Shown here piece by piece: positions 8,357 to 17,820 of a DNA stretch of 55,522 nucleotides; within the stretch, counting starts at the first letter, position 1; each line of letters starts with the position of its first letter. The notes below the pieces were generated by a model. It did no database searches. It was not told where the DNA came from and saw only the letters and a program-made list of their open reading frames with translations. Position numbers and translations under genes: made by a program. The stretch covers positions 1 through 55,522 of the forward strand of contig JAHFRV010000018.1 of the NCBI GenBank assembly GCA_023266095.1, read 5' to 3'. The DNA comes from Gammaproteobacteria bacterium. GTDB lineage: Bacteria > Pseudomonadota > Gammaproteobacteria > DRLM01.

Positions 8357-10975
8357 ATGACCAGTAGCGCAGAATTACGCAGCCAATTTCTCGAGTTTTT
8401 TCGCGGTCACGGCCATGAGGTGGTGCCGAGCAGCAGCTTGATACCGGTCGACGATCCGACCTTGCTGTTCACCAATGCGGGCATGGTGCAGTTCAAGGAC
8501 GTGTTTCTCGGTGTGGAGAAACGGCCTTACGTGCGCGCGGTGAGTTCGCAGCGTTGCGTGCGCGCCGGCGGCAAACACAACGATTTGGAAAACGTCGGTT
8601 ACACCGCCCGTCATCACACTTTCTTCGAGATGCTCGGCAATTTCAGCTTCGGCGATTATTTCAAGCGCGAGGCTATCACCTATGCCTGGCAATTTCTCAC
8701 CGACGTGTTGAAACTGCCCCGTGAAAAATTATGGGTCACGGTCTATGAAACCGATGACGAGGCCTACCGCATTTGGACCCAGGAAATCGGCATCCCGCTG
8801 GATCGCATCACCCGTATCGGTGACAAGCCGGGCGGCGGATCCGACAATTTCTGGCAGATGGGCGACACCGGTCCCTGCGGCCCCTGCACCGAAGTTTTTT
8901 ACGATCACGGCCCTCACATCGCCGGCGGCCCGCCGGGCAGTCCCGATGAAGACGGCGACCGTTACATCGAGATTTGGAATCTGGTGTTCATGCAGTACAA
9001 CCGCGCCGCCGACGGCACGCTGAGTCCGCTGCCCAAACCCTCGGTCGATACCGGCATGGGTTTGGAACGCCTCGCCGCGGTGATGCAGGGTGTGCACAGC
9101 AATTACGATATCGATCTGTTCCGTAATCTGATCCGCGCCGCCGCCGATTTGGCCGGCGTGCGGGACACCAATAACAATTCGCTGCGGGTGATCGCCGATC
9201 ACATCCGCTCCTGCGCGTTTTTAATCACCGACGGCGTGACGCCTTCCAACGAAGGCCGTGGCTATGTCTTGCGGCGCATCATCCGCCGCGCCGTGCGTCA
9301 CGGCCACGGCCTCGGCCTCAAGGAACCATTCTTCTACAAGTTGGTGGCGCCTCTGGTAAAGGAAATGGGTGCGGCCTATCCGGAGTTGGTGCGCGCGCAA
9401 GCGCAAGTGGAGCGCGCCCTGCAACGCGAAGAGGAACGTTTCCGCGAAACTCTCGACGACGGTATGAAGATTTTGCAGCATGAAATGGCGTCGTTGCGGA
9501 CCAAAGTCATTCCCGGTGAAACTGCGTTCCGTCTCTACGACACCTATGGTTTTCCGGTGGATCTCACCGCCGATTTCGCCAAGTCGCACGGCTTGGAAGT
9601 GGATATGGCGGGTTTCGAGCAAGCCATGGAGGCGCAACGCGAGCGAGCGCGCGCCGCCAGTCAATTCGGCGCGGATTACAGTACCTCCACTGCGGTGAAA
9701 GGCCATACACAATTTACCGGTTACGACGGTATTCGGGAGCAAGCGCAGGTGACCGGTTTGTATCGCAACGGTGAGCCGGTGAACGATTTGACCGCCGGTG
9801 CGGAAGGCATGGTGGTGCTGGATCGCACGCCGTTTTACGCCGAGTCCGGCGGACAGGCCGGTGATCGCGGCGTGTTGCAAGGAACACAGTGCGAGTTCGA
9901 AGTGCGCGATACACAAAAAGTCGGCGAAGGTGCGCATGGACATGTGGGTGTGCTGACGCGCGGGAGTCTGCGGGTGGGCGATACCTTGTCGGCTGAAGTG
10001 GACGAAGCGGCGCGCCGAGCGACGGCGCTCAATCACTCGGCCACGCATTTATTGCACGCCGCCTTGCGCAAGGTGTTGGGCGATCACGTCGCGCAAAAGG
10101 GCTCGTTGGTCAATGCCGAGCGCCTGCGGTTCGACTTCGCGCATTTCGCGCCGTTGAGCCGTGATGAGCTGGTGCAAATTGAACGGCTGGTCAACGAGCA
10201 GATTCGCGCTAACGCGCCGGTGGAAACTAGATTGATGGCTTTCGACGAAGCACGCGCCTCCGGCGCGATGGCGCTGTTCGGCGAGAAATACGGCGACGAA
10301 GTGCGAGTGTTGCGCATCGGTGATTTCTCCACGGAATTGTGCGGCGGCACGCATGCGGGCCGCGCCGGCGACATCGGCCTGTTTAAAATACTTTACGAAA
10401 CCGGCATCGCGTCGGGAGTGCGTCGCGTCGAAGCGCTGACCGGCGCGACGGCCGTGGCCGCGGTCGAGGCGGCGGAAGAAGTGCTGGGACGCGTGGCCAG
10501 TCTGGTGAAAGGCGGCCGCGACGAGGTCGAGGATAAAGTGCAGCAGCTCATCGAGCGCGGCCGCAAACTGGAAAAAGAATTGGATCAGCTCAAAGGCAAA
10601 CTCGCCAGCAGCCAGGGTTCCGATCTCGCGTCGCAGGCCACCGAGGTGGCGGGCGTGAAGGTATTGGCCGCCCGCCTCGACGGCGCCGATTCCAAGGCGT
10701 TGCGCGATACCGTCGATCAATTGAAAAATAAATTGGGCTCGGCGGTGGTGGTATTGGCGGCGGTGAGCGGTGATAAGGTGAACTTGGTGGCCGGCGTCAC
10801 GGCGGATGCCATGCATAAGGTCAAGGCTGGCGAGCTGGTGAACAGCGTGGCCCAGCAGGTCGGCGGCAAGGGCGGCGGCCGAGCCGACATGGCCCAGGCC
10901 GGCGGCACCGATCCCCGCGGTCTCGACGCCGCGCTGGCGGGTGTGCCCGCCTGGGTGGGCCAACGTCTGGCGTGA
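8357..10975 (+). CDS. alaS: Alanyl-tRNA synthetase
   Basis: Class II synthetase that charges tRNA-Ala. From the ATG at 8357 it has 872 residues ([20 protein letters not shown]), matching the family; an in-frame GTG at 8336 would add seven residues without support. The N-terminal catalytic domain is intact. The editing-domain zinc ligands are H560 and H564 (HSATH) and C662 and H666 (CGGTH), at almost the same positions as in E. coli. The C-terminal part shows a coiled-coil ([13 protein letters not shown]) and the glycine-rich C-Ala domain ([15 protein letters not shown]). It forms the conserved run recA-recX-alaS-lysC-csrA. Confidence 0.97.
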   Translation: MTSSAELRSQFLEFFRGHGHEVVPSSSLIPVDDPTLLFTNAGMVQFKDVFLGVEKRPYVRAVSSQRCVRAGGKHNDLENVGYTARHHTFFEMLGNFSFGDYFKREAITYAWQFLTDVLKLPREKLWVTVYETDDEAYRIWTQEIGIPLDRITRIGDKPGGGSDNFWQMGDTGPCGPCTEVFYDHGPHIAGGPPGSPDEDGDRYIEIWNLVFMQYNRAADGTLSPLPKPSVDTGMGLERLAAVMQGVHSNYDIDLFRNLIRAAADLAGVRDTNNNSLRVIADHIRSCAFLITDGVTPSNEGRGYVLRRIIRRAVRHGHGLGLKEPFFYKLVAPLVKEMGAAYPELVRAQAQVERALQREEERFRETLDDGMKILQHEMASLRTKVIPGETAFRLYDTYGFPVDLTADFAKSHGLEVDMAGFEQAMEAQRERARAASQFGADYSTSTAVKGHTQFTGYDGIREQAQVTGLYRNGEPVNDLTAGAEGMVVLDRTPFYAESGGQAGDRGVLQGTQCEFEVRDTQKVGEGAHGHVGVLTRGSLRVGDTLSAEVDEAARRATALNHSATHLLHAALRKVLGDHVAQKGSLVNAERLRFDFAHFAPLSRDELVQIERLVNEQIRANAPVETRLMAFDEARASGAMALFGEKYGDEVRVLRIGDFSTELCGGTHAGRAGDIGLFKILYETGIASGVRRVEALTGATAVAAVEAAEEVLGRVASLVKGGRDEVEDKVQQLIERGRKLEKELDQLKGKLASSQGSDLASQATEVAGVKVLAARLDGADSKALRDTVDQLKNKLGSAVVVLAAVSGDKVNLVAGVTADAMHKVKAGELVNSVAQQVGGKGGGRADMAQAGGTDPRGLDAALAGVPAWVGQRLA

Positions 10976-11031
10976 GCGATTTGTCAGGTATTATTTTTTA
11001 ATTAACGGGCGGCGGGCAGCCGGAATTCAAG

Positions 11032-12255
11032 ATGGCATTGATCGTACAAAAATACGGGGGCACCTCGGTGGGTAGCCCGGAACGCATCCAGCATGTCGCG
11101 GAAAAGGTGATGGCCGCGCGCCAGCGGGGCGATGATGTGGTGGTGGTGGTGTCGGCGATGAGCGGTGAAACCGATCGCCTGGTAGGTTTGGCTCACAAGC
11201 TCGATCCGCGTCCCGAACCCCGTGAGCTGGATGTATTGTTGTCCACCGGCGAACAGGTGACCATCGCATTATTGAGCATCGCTTTACAGAAGCTCGGTTG
11301 CGCGGCGCGTTCGTATACCGGTGCGCAAGTGCGCATCCTCACCGACAACGCCTTCAACAAAGCGCGTATCCGCGATATCGACGAGACGGCGGTACGTAAA
11401 GACCTCGGCGCCGGGCGGGTGGTGGTGGTGGCCGGGTTTCAGGGCGTGGATGAAGACGGCAATATCACCACCTTGGGCCGCGGCGGTTCCGATACCACCG
11501 CCGTGGCGTTGGCCGCGGCCTTGAAGGCCGATGAATGCCAAATTTACACCGACGTGGACGGGGTATATACCACCGATCCCCGCGTCGTGCCGCAGGCGCG
11601 CCGTCTCGCTCGCATCACCTTCGAGGAGATGTTGGAAATGGCCAGCCTGGGTTCCAAGGTGCTGCAAATCCGCTCGGTCGAGTTCGCCGGAAAATACAAT
11701 GTCCCCTTGCGTGTCTTGTCCAGCTTTCAAGAGGGCGAGGGCACCCTGATCAGTTTTGAGGAATCCCAGATGGAACAGCCTGTCATTTCGGGTATCGCGT
11801 TCAATCGCGATGAAGCCAAGATCACCGTGGTCGGCGTGCCCGACCAGCCGGGCGTGGCCTACGGTATTTTAGGGCCCATCGCCAACGCCAATATCGAAGT
11901 GGATATGATCGTCCAAAATGTAGCGGCGGACGCCACCACGGATTTCACATTCACTGTCCACCGCCGTGATTACAGTCAGGCGCTCGATATTCTGCGCGAC
12001 GTGGCCATCGGCATGGGCGCACGTGAACTGTCCGGCGATAATAAAATCGTGAAGATATCCATCGTCGGCGTAGGCATGCGTTCCCATGCCGGTATCGCCA
12101 GCAAAATGTTCCAGACTCTCTCCAAGGAAGGGATCAATATCCGCATGATCTCGACCTCGGAAATAAAGGTTTCGGTGGTGGTGGACGAAAAATACCTCGA
12201 ACTTGGCGTGCGGGCGCTACACGATGCCTTCGAGCTTGAGCGAGCACCGAAATAG
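11032..12255 (+). CDS. lysC: Aspartate kinase
   Basis: Catalyses ATP-dependent phosphorylation of L-aspartate, the first step to lysine, threonine and methionine. The 407-residue protein has the kinase motif KYGGTSVG at residues 7-14, the [16 protein letters not shown] segment, and two C-terminal ACT domains (about residues 265-400) that usually sense lysine and/or threonine. It is the monofunctional alpha/beta type in which an internal start can produce a separate beta subunit; I did not find a decisive internal ribosome-binding site. It lies between alaS and csrA as in many gammaproteobacteria. Confidence 0.95.
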   Translation: MALIVQKYGGTSVGSPERIQHVAEKVMAARQRGDDVVVVVSAMSGETDRLVGLAHKLDPRPEPRELDVLLSTGEQVTIALLSIALQKLGCAARSYTGAQVRILTDNAFNKARIRDIDETAVRKDLGAGRVVVVAGFQGVDEDGNITTLGRGGSDTTAVALAAALKADECQIYTDVDGVYTTDPRVVPQARRLARITFEEMLEMASLGSKVLQIRSVEFAGKYNVPLRVLSSFQEGEGTLISFEESQMEQPVISGIAFNRDEAKITVVGVPDQPGVAYGILGPIANANIEVDMIVQNVAADATTDFTFTVHRRDYSQALDILRDVAIGMGARELSGDNKIVKISIVGVGMRSHAGIASKMFQTLSKEGINIRMISTSEIKVSVVVDEKYLELGVRALHDAFELERAPK

Positions 12256-12500
12256 CAAACTTCTGGGTCAATATCGCGTCCAAAGTTTGGTGGGCTAGAT
12301 TTCCAGGTGATGCCAACTTGTTAGTTCCCCGTCGATTACCGAGTTTATGATATTAAAAACAGTATCTTAAAGTAAGAATTACAGTTTCGAAATGGCGGGC
12401 CGATAAAAAAAATAGTAAGCCATGTAACAATTGTATTGTGTATTGAGACTTCCACCTGGAATAACGAGTATGGTGACTGACCGAACAAGGAGACGAGATC

Positions 12501-12737
12501 ATGCTGATTTTAACCCGGCGTGTGGGTGAGACGCTGATCATCGGGGATGATATAACAGTGACGGTGTTGGGCGTGAAGGGCAACCAAGTCCGTATTGGTG
12601 TGAACGCACCCAAACACGTTTCTGTTCACCGCGAAGAGATCTACGAGCGCATTCAGAAAGAAAAAGAAGCCCAGGGTCATTCAGGGCATGATGACGAGGA
12701 GCCGGGTGCAGGAGGCATTAAAGCGAGCACTGGCTAG
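12501..12737 (+). CDS. csrA: Carbon storage regulator CsrA with extended tail
   Basis: CsrA is a dimeric RNA-binding protein that blocks or protects mRNAs carrying GGA motifs. The core [16 protein letters not shown] and [22 protein letters not shown] is highly conserved, including the C-terminal RNA-binding residues. The ATG follows AAGGAG. At 78 residues it is about 17 longer than E. coli CsrA; the extra tail ([19 protein letters not shown]) is acidic and glycine-rich. It is followed by a terminator-like structure and tRNA-Ser, the common context. The 245-bp gap upstream is AT-rich and likely contains its own promoter. Confidence 0.96.
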   Translation: MLILTRRVGETLIIGDDITVTVLGVKGNQVRIGVNAPKHVSVHREEIYERIQKEKEAQGHSGHDDEEPGAGGIKASTG

Positions 12738-12822
12738 CGTGAACGCCAAATCATAAATACATTTTGCGATTATCGAGCTGATTAGGTATCCTTTTGCCGG
12801 GTTCAGATTTGGCGGGGATCAA

Positions 12823-12915
12823 GGGGGAAGTCCCCCGGCTGTCATGAGAGCGAATCCCCCCTACGCGTAGAAATTAATTGCGTAGGTTAATGAGGGTTCG
12901 CTCTTTTATTTTTTG
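12823..12915 (+). terminator. Terminator structure between csrA and tRNA-Ser
   Basis: A small hairpin GGGGGAAGTCCCCC (12823-12836) is followed by a longer one: AGAGCGAA (12847-12854) pairs with TTCGCTCT (12897-12904), with an inner stem CTACGC/GCGTAG. A T-rich run (TTTTATTTTTTG) follows directly. This is a good intrinsic terminator for csrA, placed before the tRNA gene. Confidence 0.7.
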
Positions 12916-12958
12916 TTCAGTGCTGCCCATAAAACAACATCCGTTCAGATGTCAACGT

Positions 12959-13051
12959 GGAGAGATGGCCGAGTGGTCGAAGGCGCTCCCCTGCTAAGGG
13001 AGTATGGGGTCAAAAGCTCCATCGAGGGTTCGAATCCCTCTCTCTCCGCCA
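12959..13051 (+). tRNA. tRNA-Ser (anticodon GCU)
   Basis: A type II (long variable arm) tRNA. The acceptor stem GGAGAGA pairs with TCTCTCC, the discriminator is G and the CCA end is encoded (13049-13051). The anticodon loop CTGCTAA gives GCT, read as serine AGC/AGU. The variable arm and the T-loop GGTTCGAATCC are intact. Location after csrA is conserved in gammaproteobacteria. Accessory debris begins right downstream, which fits the use of tRNA-Ser 3' ends as insertion hotspots, but no duplicated 3' end or integrase is seen. Confidence 0.97.
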
Positions 13052-13179
13052 TTAATTATTTAAAAACTGCAAGTTACGATATTTTTTTGGATTTACCCAC
13101 AAATTGACCCACGGTCTAAGGTAGATGGTCAACCCTCGTATGTCTCCCTATCCGTGCCTATGCCTTGTCCGCGGTGTTC

Positions 13180-13745
13180 ATCTTGTGGGATAGGCGAATT
13201 CAATTTGCCGCATGAACTGAACGCCCTGGCCCAGGCCAATCCGCGCTGGTTGGGTGGATAACTCGCGTTCACCCTGGGTGCTGCCTACAGGGGGCCAAAA
13301 TCTCTCCCAGCATCTGCACGTGTATGCGTTGGTCAGCGACGACGGCCTCAGCCCGGACGGGGCACAGTTCATCCGGGCGCGGCGTGGCTTCCTGTTTCCC
13401 GTGAAGGCCCTGTGACAGGTGTTTCGCGGCAAACACCTCGCGGGGCTGGAAGCGGCCTGGCACAGGGCGAACTGAAACTGGCCGACCGCCGCGCCGAACT
13501 CGCCGACACCCAACCGCGGCGTCGGAGGCTACAGGCACGGCGTGCCAAGGACCGGGTGGTCTACGCCAAGCCGCCCTTTGCCGGCCCCCAAGGGTATGTT
13601 GCAGTATCTGGGTCGTTACACCCATCGGGTAGCCGTGTCCAACGACAGACCGGTGGCCTTTTCGACGGCAAACCCGTGCGTTTTTGCTGGCGCGATTACG
13701 CGCACGGCAACCGCATGAAGATCCTCACTCTGGAGGCCGAGACTG
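13180..13745 (+). pseudogene. Decayed IS91-family transposase
   Basis: Fragments of a Y2/HUH rolling-circle transposase can be read in several plus-strand frames. In order they are LPHELNALAQANPRWLGG, TGGQNLSQHLHVYALVSDD (whose HLH is the HUH metal-binding motif), DGAQFIRARRGFLFPVKAL, FRGKHLAGLEAAW, DRVVYAKPPFAGPQG, MLQYLGRYTHRVAVSND, and GKPVRFCWRDYAHGNRMKI ending at TLEAE. This is the collinear order of IS91/IS1294-like transposases. Several frameshifts separate the pieces, and the N-terminal zinc-ribbon part and the C-terminus are missing, so it is inactive. It begins about 130 bp after tRNA-Ser and is cut short where unrelated sequence and the group II intron remnant follow. Confidence 0.8.
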
Positions 13746-13873
13746 GGCTTTGGCAATTCAAGATTACGAAGGGCAAAAATAGAGATATCCTTGAATTGTG
13801 GCTTGCGTTGGCGGTGTGTAGGATCTTCAGAAGATTCTATACAAATCAGACTTCTACTTGAAATCAAACGCCC

Positions 13874-14425
13874 AATCGGGTAAGCGCCGGCATTTCTCCG
13901 GTACCCCCCACACACCACATAGCATGCGGGTCCGCTACTCAAGCAGTTGAAGCAGGGTAAGGAAAGCGAATCCACTGGTCCTTGATCGACACCAAGCCCT
14001 GCGCCTTCAGCCGCTCGTTGGACATGCCATTTGCGTAATCGGGGTGCGCGACATGGCGAAAGGCCCTTTTGAATTGAGCCCTGTCTTGATCGCTTCCTTT
14101 CGGATTGACACCCAAACTAACGAGATGACTAATTTTGGTGCGCGGCCATCGCCGCTGTTTCCAGTAGCAACAGCGCATGCGCCGTCACAGCCATTTGTCC
14201 AGTTCAGGGACCGGCCGGTAATAGTCCGATAACGCAAGTAGTTCATCCAGCCTACCACGTAGAGGCGTAGTTCACGGTAGCGCTGGTCGAGGTTGACGCC
14301 CCACGTGCGCCCCGTCAGTTGCCCGATGCGATGTTGACATGCTTCGTGAACTTCTCGTCCAAAGTTGCGCTGTCAGAGCGTGGCCGTCGGTAAGAATTGC
14401 AAGGCGAAGCCGGCCATGCATTCCT
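13874..14425 (-). mobile_element. 3' remnant of a group II intron with maturase C-terminus
   Basis: On the minus strand, broken frames encode the C-terminal part of a group II intron reverse transcriptase/maturase. Visible in order are RQLTGRTWGVNLDQRYRELR and YVVGWMNYLRY, YYRPVPELDKWL followed by an in-frame TGA, then RRMRCCYWKQRRWPRTKI, and finally SNERLKAQGLVSIKDQW and IRFPYPAS before a stop at 13939. This is the maturase X domain plus the D/En-side tail; the reverse transcriptase part is missing. Downstream on the same strand, 13945 to about 13874, the sequence GCGGACCCGCATGC...GTGGTGTG and a stem ending in TTACCCGAT look like intron domains V and VI, so the intron 3' end is near 13874. 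It is a dead fragment. Confidence 0.75.
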
Positions 14426-14554
14426 TCAGGCGGTGAAATGCCATTGAAAAAGTCACTGCTTGAGTTACATTAGCCTTGTTTACCCAGAGCAAAAAAAGCG
14501 GGATCGGGCATGAGGGCGGTGGCCGTCCGGCGGCATGCTCGACCAACGATTAAA

Positions 14555-14581
14555 GGAACCTTTGATTTATTCAGAGGTTCC
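14555..14581 (+). repeat. Palindrome, copy 1 (GGAACCTyTGA type)
   Basis: GGAACCTTTGA pairs with TCAGAGGTTCC (one T-G wobble) around a 5-base loop. The right arm is the same sequence as the right arm of the perfect palindrome at 16603-16627 on the other side of the lipase gene. Confidence 0.7.
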
Positions 14582-14596
14582 TGCGGCACAAGGATG

Positions 14597-14632
14597 GGCT
14601 CTGAGAATTCCAGGATGGAATTATTCAGAGCC
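14597..14632 (+). repeat. Palindrome, copy 2 (GGCTCTGA type)
   Basis: GGCTCTGA plus AATTC pairs with GAATT plus TCAGAGCC around a short loop. The TTATTCAGAG segment is shared with the neighbouring copy at 14555-14581, so the two look like diverged members of one palindromic family placed directly upstream of the lipase gene. Confidence 0.6.
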
Positions 14633-14674
14633 TCCTAAAAACACTGCGCAGTCGAATGGATGAGGGGACGGGGA

Positions 14675-16612
14675 ATGTCGCCGCTGGATATGCTGGATGC
14701 CCTGATCGGTTTGATGTTTGTTTATCTCGTGCTCAGCCTGATCGTCACCGCGCTGGTGGAGGTGTGGAACGAATGGTATGGCTTGCGCGGGCGCACTCTG
14801 CACGACGCCCTCGGCCGAATGTTTTGTAATGCTAGTCTCCTTGCTGCCTTCTACGCGCATCCGCACATTCTGGCTCTGCAAAATAAAAACGATCGCTATC
14901 CTTCTTATATCCGCGATGAATTGTTCGCCGAGGTGCTGCTCGATGTCATGACCGGCAGGCGTTACGCTGAGCTGCAGCAGTCGCCGTACCAGGTCACGAC
15001 GGCTATCGCCGCCACGGGTGAGGAGTACGGCGCCACTACGGTCACCGCCACTCTCAACGGTTTCCTTCTCGAAGCGAATGGCGACAACGAACACTTGCAG
15101 CAACTCATCGTTCAATGGTTCAGCGATACCCAGGAACGCGCCGTCGGCTGGTTCCGTCGCAAGCTCTCCTGGCGTTTGCTGGTTGTGGGTCTGGCGGTCA
15201 CCCTGGTCACTAACGCCGATACACTGCATATTTTCTCGGTGTTGACCGCGGACCCGGCGCGTCGCCAGCAATACGTCGAAAGCGTCGAGCGGGCGTTAGC
15301 GGACGAGAACTTGCGCGGCTGCCTCGCCGCTGACGAGGAGTCGAAGGACGTGGCCCCCTCGACAAATCACCTGCCAGCGGCGGAGTCAGGCAACGGCGTC
15401 CCCGCCGCGGTGGGAGACCCGCAGCGCAATACTGATGCGCCAGTGGCGACGCCTACTAATTGCGCTTGGTTGACCATCGCGAAACGTGAGGCTGTGCAGC
15501 TCACCCCGCTCTTGGGTTGGCAAAACGGCATACCGGCAGGCTGGGCTTGGCTGTGGGCGGTGATAGGTTGGGCCTTGACGGCTATCACGCTTTCGTTGGG
15601 TGCGCCGTTCTGGTTCGACATGTTGCAGAAATTCATGAGGGTGCGCGGTTCGCTGCGGCCGGCTACAGCGGAGGAGGCACTGGCCGACGATGGACCCGTG
15701 CCGCCGGGCGCGGCCATCCATACGGCGCTTCCCGTACCCGCGCGTGCCAGCACGGCCGTCGATCTCGACGATTTCGCCGGCTTCCATCCCGAGGCGAGCC
15801 GCTACGAACCCATCAACGCTTTCTGGATGACGCGTTTCGCGGAGCTCGCCTATCGCACGGATCACGAAATCACCCAACGTTGCCAGGCATGGGGACTCCA
15901 GGTTGAATTCATATCGGTGATCCACGCTAATCTCGCTACTCAGATCTTCGCCGCCTGGACGGACCGGCTACTCGTCGTAGGCTGCCGGGGCACGGAGCTT
16001 TCCCAATCCGGTGATAGCCTGACCAATCTCCAGTGTGAACTCGAAGCTTGCGCTTGGATGCCGGCTTCGCGAGTCCATGCGGGATTCCATGAAGCGCTGA
16101 ACGCGGCATGGCCGCCTTTGCGTGCGCTGATCGAAAACCACCATCGGAATCGCTCGCTATGGCTGACCGGTCACAGCCTCGGCGGCGCGCTCGCGGTACT
16201 GGCCGGCTACCGGTTGCTGGTGGAGTCCCAGACCGCGCCGGCCGGCCACCCGCTCGCGGATTTGCGGATCGGCGGCCTTTATACGTGCGGGCAGCCGCGC
16301 TGCGGCGATGCGAATTTCGCCCGGGAGTTGGATGCACGGTTCGGCCCGCGTTTCGTGCGCATCGTCAACAATCGCGATGTGATGCCGCTGACACCCTTGG
16401 CGGCCATGGGTTATGCCCACGCCGGTACCGTGATGTATATCGATGAATTGGGCCGCCTGGTGGTCGATCCGCCGGTATGGTACAAAATTCTCGACAAGCT
16501 GGAGCCCGACCCCAACACGCTGCGAGCGCGGCTCGAAGAGACGTTTGGCGATCATGGCGCCGCACTGTATCTCAAGCTGTTAGGCGAGGCCTTGTGGCGC
16601 AGGAACCTCTGA
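14675..16612 (+). CDS. Membrane-anchored class 3 lipase-like protein
   Basis: A 645-residue protein with an unusual build. The N-terminus (LDALIGLMFVYLVLSLIVTA, about residues 5-24) is a membrane segment of the kind that opens bacterial proteins of unknown function beginning LDxxIGLxFVYLLLSL. Two further hydrophobic segments lie near residues 172-190 and 285-315. The C-terminal third is a class 3 lipase (alpha/beta hydrolase): GHSLGG with nucleophile Ser501, Asp568 in NNRDVMPLTP and His582 in GYAHAGT give a complete triad, and GQPRCGDANFAREL is the typical following loop. I chose the ATG at 14675 because GGGGACGGGGA precedes it; an in-frame ATG at 14660 is possible. Likely it is a membrane-bound lipase or esterase; the substrate is unknown. 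The stop codon lies inside a perfect palindrome. Confidence 0.85.
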   Translation: MSPLDMLDALIGLMFVYLVLSLIVTALVEVWNEWYGLRGRTLHDALGRMFCNASLLAAFYAHPHILALQNKNDRYPSYIRDELFAEVLLDVMTGRRYAELQQSPYQVTTAIAATGEEYGATTVTATLNGFLLEANGDNEHLQQLIVQWFSDTQERAVGWFRRKLSWRLLVVGLAVTLVTNADTLHIFSVLTADPARRQQYVESVERALADENLRGCLAADEESKDVAPSTNHLPAAESGNGVPAAVGDPQRNTDAPVATPTNCAWLTIAKREAVQLTPLLGWQNGIPAGWAWLWAVIGWALTAITLSLGAPFWFDMLQKFMRVRGSLRPATAEEALADDGPVPPGAAIHTALPVPARASTAVDLDDFAGFHPEASRYEPINAFWMTRFAELAYRTDHEITQRCQAWGLQVEFISVIHANLATQIFAAWTDRLLVVGCRGTELSQSGDSLTNLQCELEACAWMPASRVHAGFHEALNAAWPPLRALIENHHRNRSLWLTGHSLGGALAVLAGYRLLVESQTAPAGHPLADLRIGGLYTCGQPRCGDANFARELDARFGPRFVRIVNNRDVMPLTPLAAMGYAHAGTVMYIDELGRLVVDPPVWYKILDKLEPDPNTLRARLEETFGDHGAALYLKLLGEALWRRNL

Positions 16613-16627
16613 ATAATTCAGAGGTTC
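16603..16627 (+). terminator. Perfect palindrome overlapping the lipase stop codon
   Basis: GAACCTCTGAA and TTCAGAGGTTC form an 11-bp perfect stem with a TAA loop. The lipase stop TGA (16610-16612) lies within the left arm. It may act as a bidirectional transcript end between the convergent lipase and UPF0149 genes. It belongs to the same sequence family as the palindromes at 14555 and 14597. Confidence 0.6.
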
Positions 16628-16628
16628 A

Positions 16629-17288
16629 TTAATTCACGGAGACTGGGGTGGGATGAATCAGACGCGTGCCCGGTGGTTCTTCGAACAGATTGCGGCCGAT
16701 GTCCGAATAGACCACCATCGCCGCCGGTATTTCTTCCAGAATTTGTCTCGCCATCTCTTCCAGTGACATGCCTTCAGGTTCGAATTCCCGCCAATACCCT
16801 TCGGCCATTTCGGGACTGACGAAGAAGGACAGCGCCAACACACAGGCACCCAGTTCTTCGTCGAGGTCTTCGGGTGTATTGGCCTCCCACACATCAGTCA
16901 ACCATTCATGCGCCACGAGAAATCCTCTCGACCATAGGCTGAGCGGCGCCCCCGCCTCGAGATTAGCCATGGCGTCCGCTGCCGGCTGGCAATCGGCGGG
17001 CAAGAGCGGATAACCGCGCAGGATTTCCTGATTGATCTGATTATATAGTGTCATCATCGCTTGCATCACTTGGCCGGCTTCGGCGAGGTCGGCGTAAGCC
17101 GCGTCTTGGCCGTTAAAAACTTCCGGCAGCCAGTCGACGGGCTGGATCATTTCCGGTGAACAGGCCACCCCGAACAGAAAGCCCAGCAGTTCCTGATAAT
17201 TGAGGGTGTCCTCCGGCCGTTGTGCGGCGGCCAGAAAAGGTTGCAAGATGATTGCGGCCGATTCATAAACAGTGGGTTTCAGTTTCAT
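16629..17288 (-). CDS. UPF0149 (YecA/YgfB-like) family protein
   Basis: A 219-residue acidic, helical protein. The pattern LNYQELLGFLFGVACSPEMI near the N-terminus and the later WSRGFLVAHEWL and LEEMARQILEEI segments are characteristic of the UPF0149 family. It lacks the cysteine-rich SEC-C metal-binding tail of many YecA proteins. There is no signal peptide. The gene is convergent with the lipase gene and transcribed away from gyrA. Function of this branch is not established. Confidence 0.8.
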   Translation of the reverse strand: MKLKPTVYESAAIILQPFLAAAQRPEDTLNYQELLGFLFGVACSPEMIQPVDWLPEVFNGQDAAYADLAEAGQVMQAMMTLYNQINQEILRGYPLLPADCQPAADAMANLEAGAPLSLWSRGFLVAHEWLTDVWEANTPEDLDEELGACVLALSFFVSPEMAEGYWREFEPEGMSLEEMARQILEEIPAAMVVYSDIGRNLFEEPPGTRLIHPTPVSVN

Positions 17289-17820
17289 GGCGGTGCCTTA
17301 AGCGTTATGCCCTCGCTACTGCGAGGCGATGATGGAATGGGGGTATAACGTCGCTGGATTTGATGGGGGCGGTGAAGTGAATCCTGGGGCGTATGATACT
17401 GCGGTCACGCGTCACCGCGCCACCCTTGACATTCCGGATCGCCGGTTTATCACTTTCCGGAGATTTCAGAGTAGGGCACGGCGGATTACAACCGCCCGCC
17501 AACTTTTGATGAGTGCGAATAACCCAATTCTGATCCGCACAGGGGCACAGGTATCGTCTGTAGGCATTCCCGCCGGTCACTGGTCTGCATCCTTAAAATA
17601 TATTCTGTGTATCCCCCCCGAGGCTCACCACCGACCTGCTTCTCCAGTTCCTCGCCCTTAGCTTTGCGTATTTAAAGCGCGAGACGGGGTGGTGCCGCCC
17701 TCCCCAGGCAGGCTGTGGCGAGGACACAGCCTGTGTTAGAATTCGCCGTTTCGACAATAAGCTAAGATTTTCCGGCGCATCGCGCCGGTGTCCCCGGGTC
17801 CGGAAAGGAATTGTGCAGTC
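17289..17820. other. Intergenic region upstream of gyrA
   Basis: About 530 bp between divergent genes, with no convincing coding signal. A TTGACA hexamer near 17427 followed 16 bp later by TATCAC could be a plus-strand promoter, and TGTGTTAGAAT around 17730 resembles an extended -10 close to gyrA. GCGCATCGCGC just before the gyrA ribosome-binding site is a small inverted repeat. These are weak, eye-only calls. Confidence 0.3.

Noticed and set aside
12959-14640. Integrative element inserted at tRNA-Ser
   Set aside because: No integrase gene and no second copy of the tRNA 3' end could be found; only transposase and intron remnants are present.
17329-17661. 110-codon open frame upstream of gyrA
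   Set aside because: It has no family match, an odd composition and no ribosome-binding site; the region is better read as intergenic.
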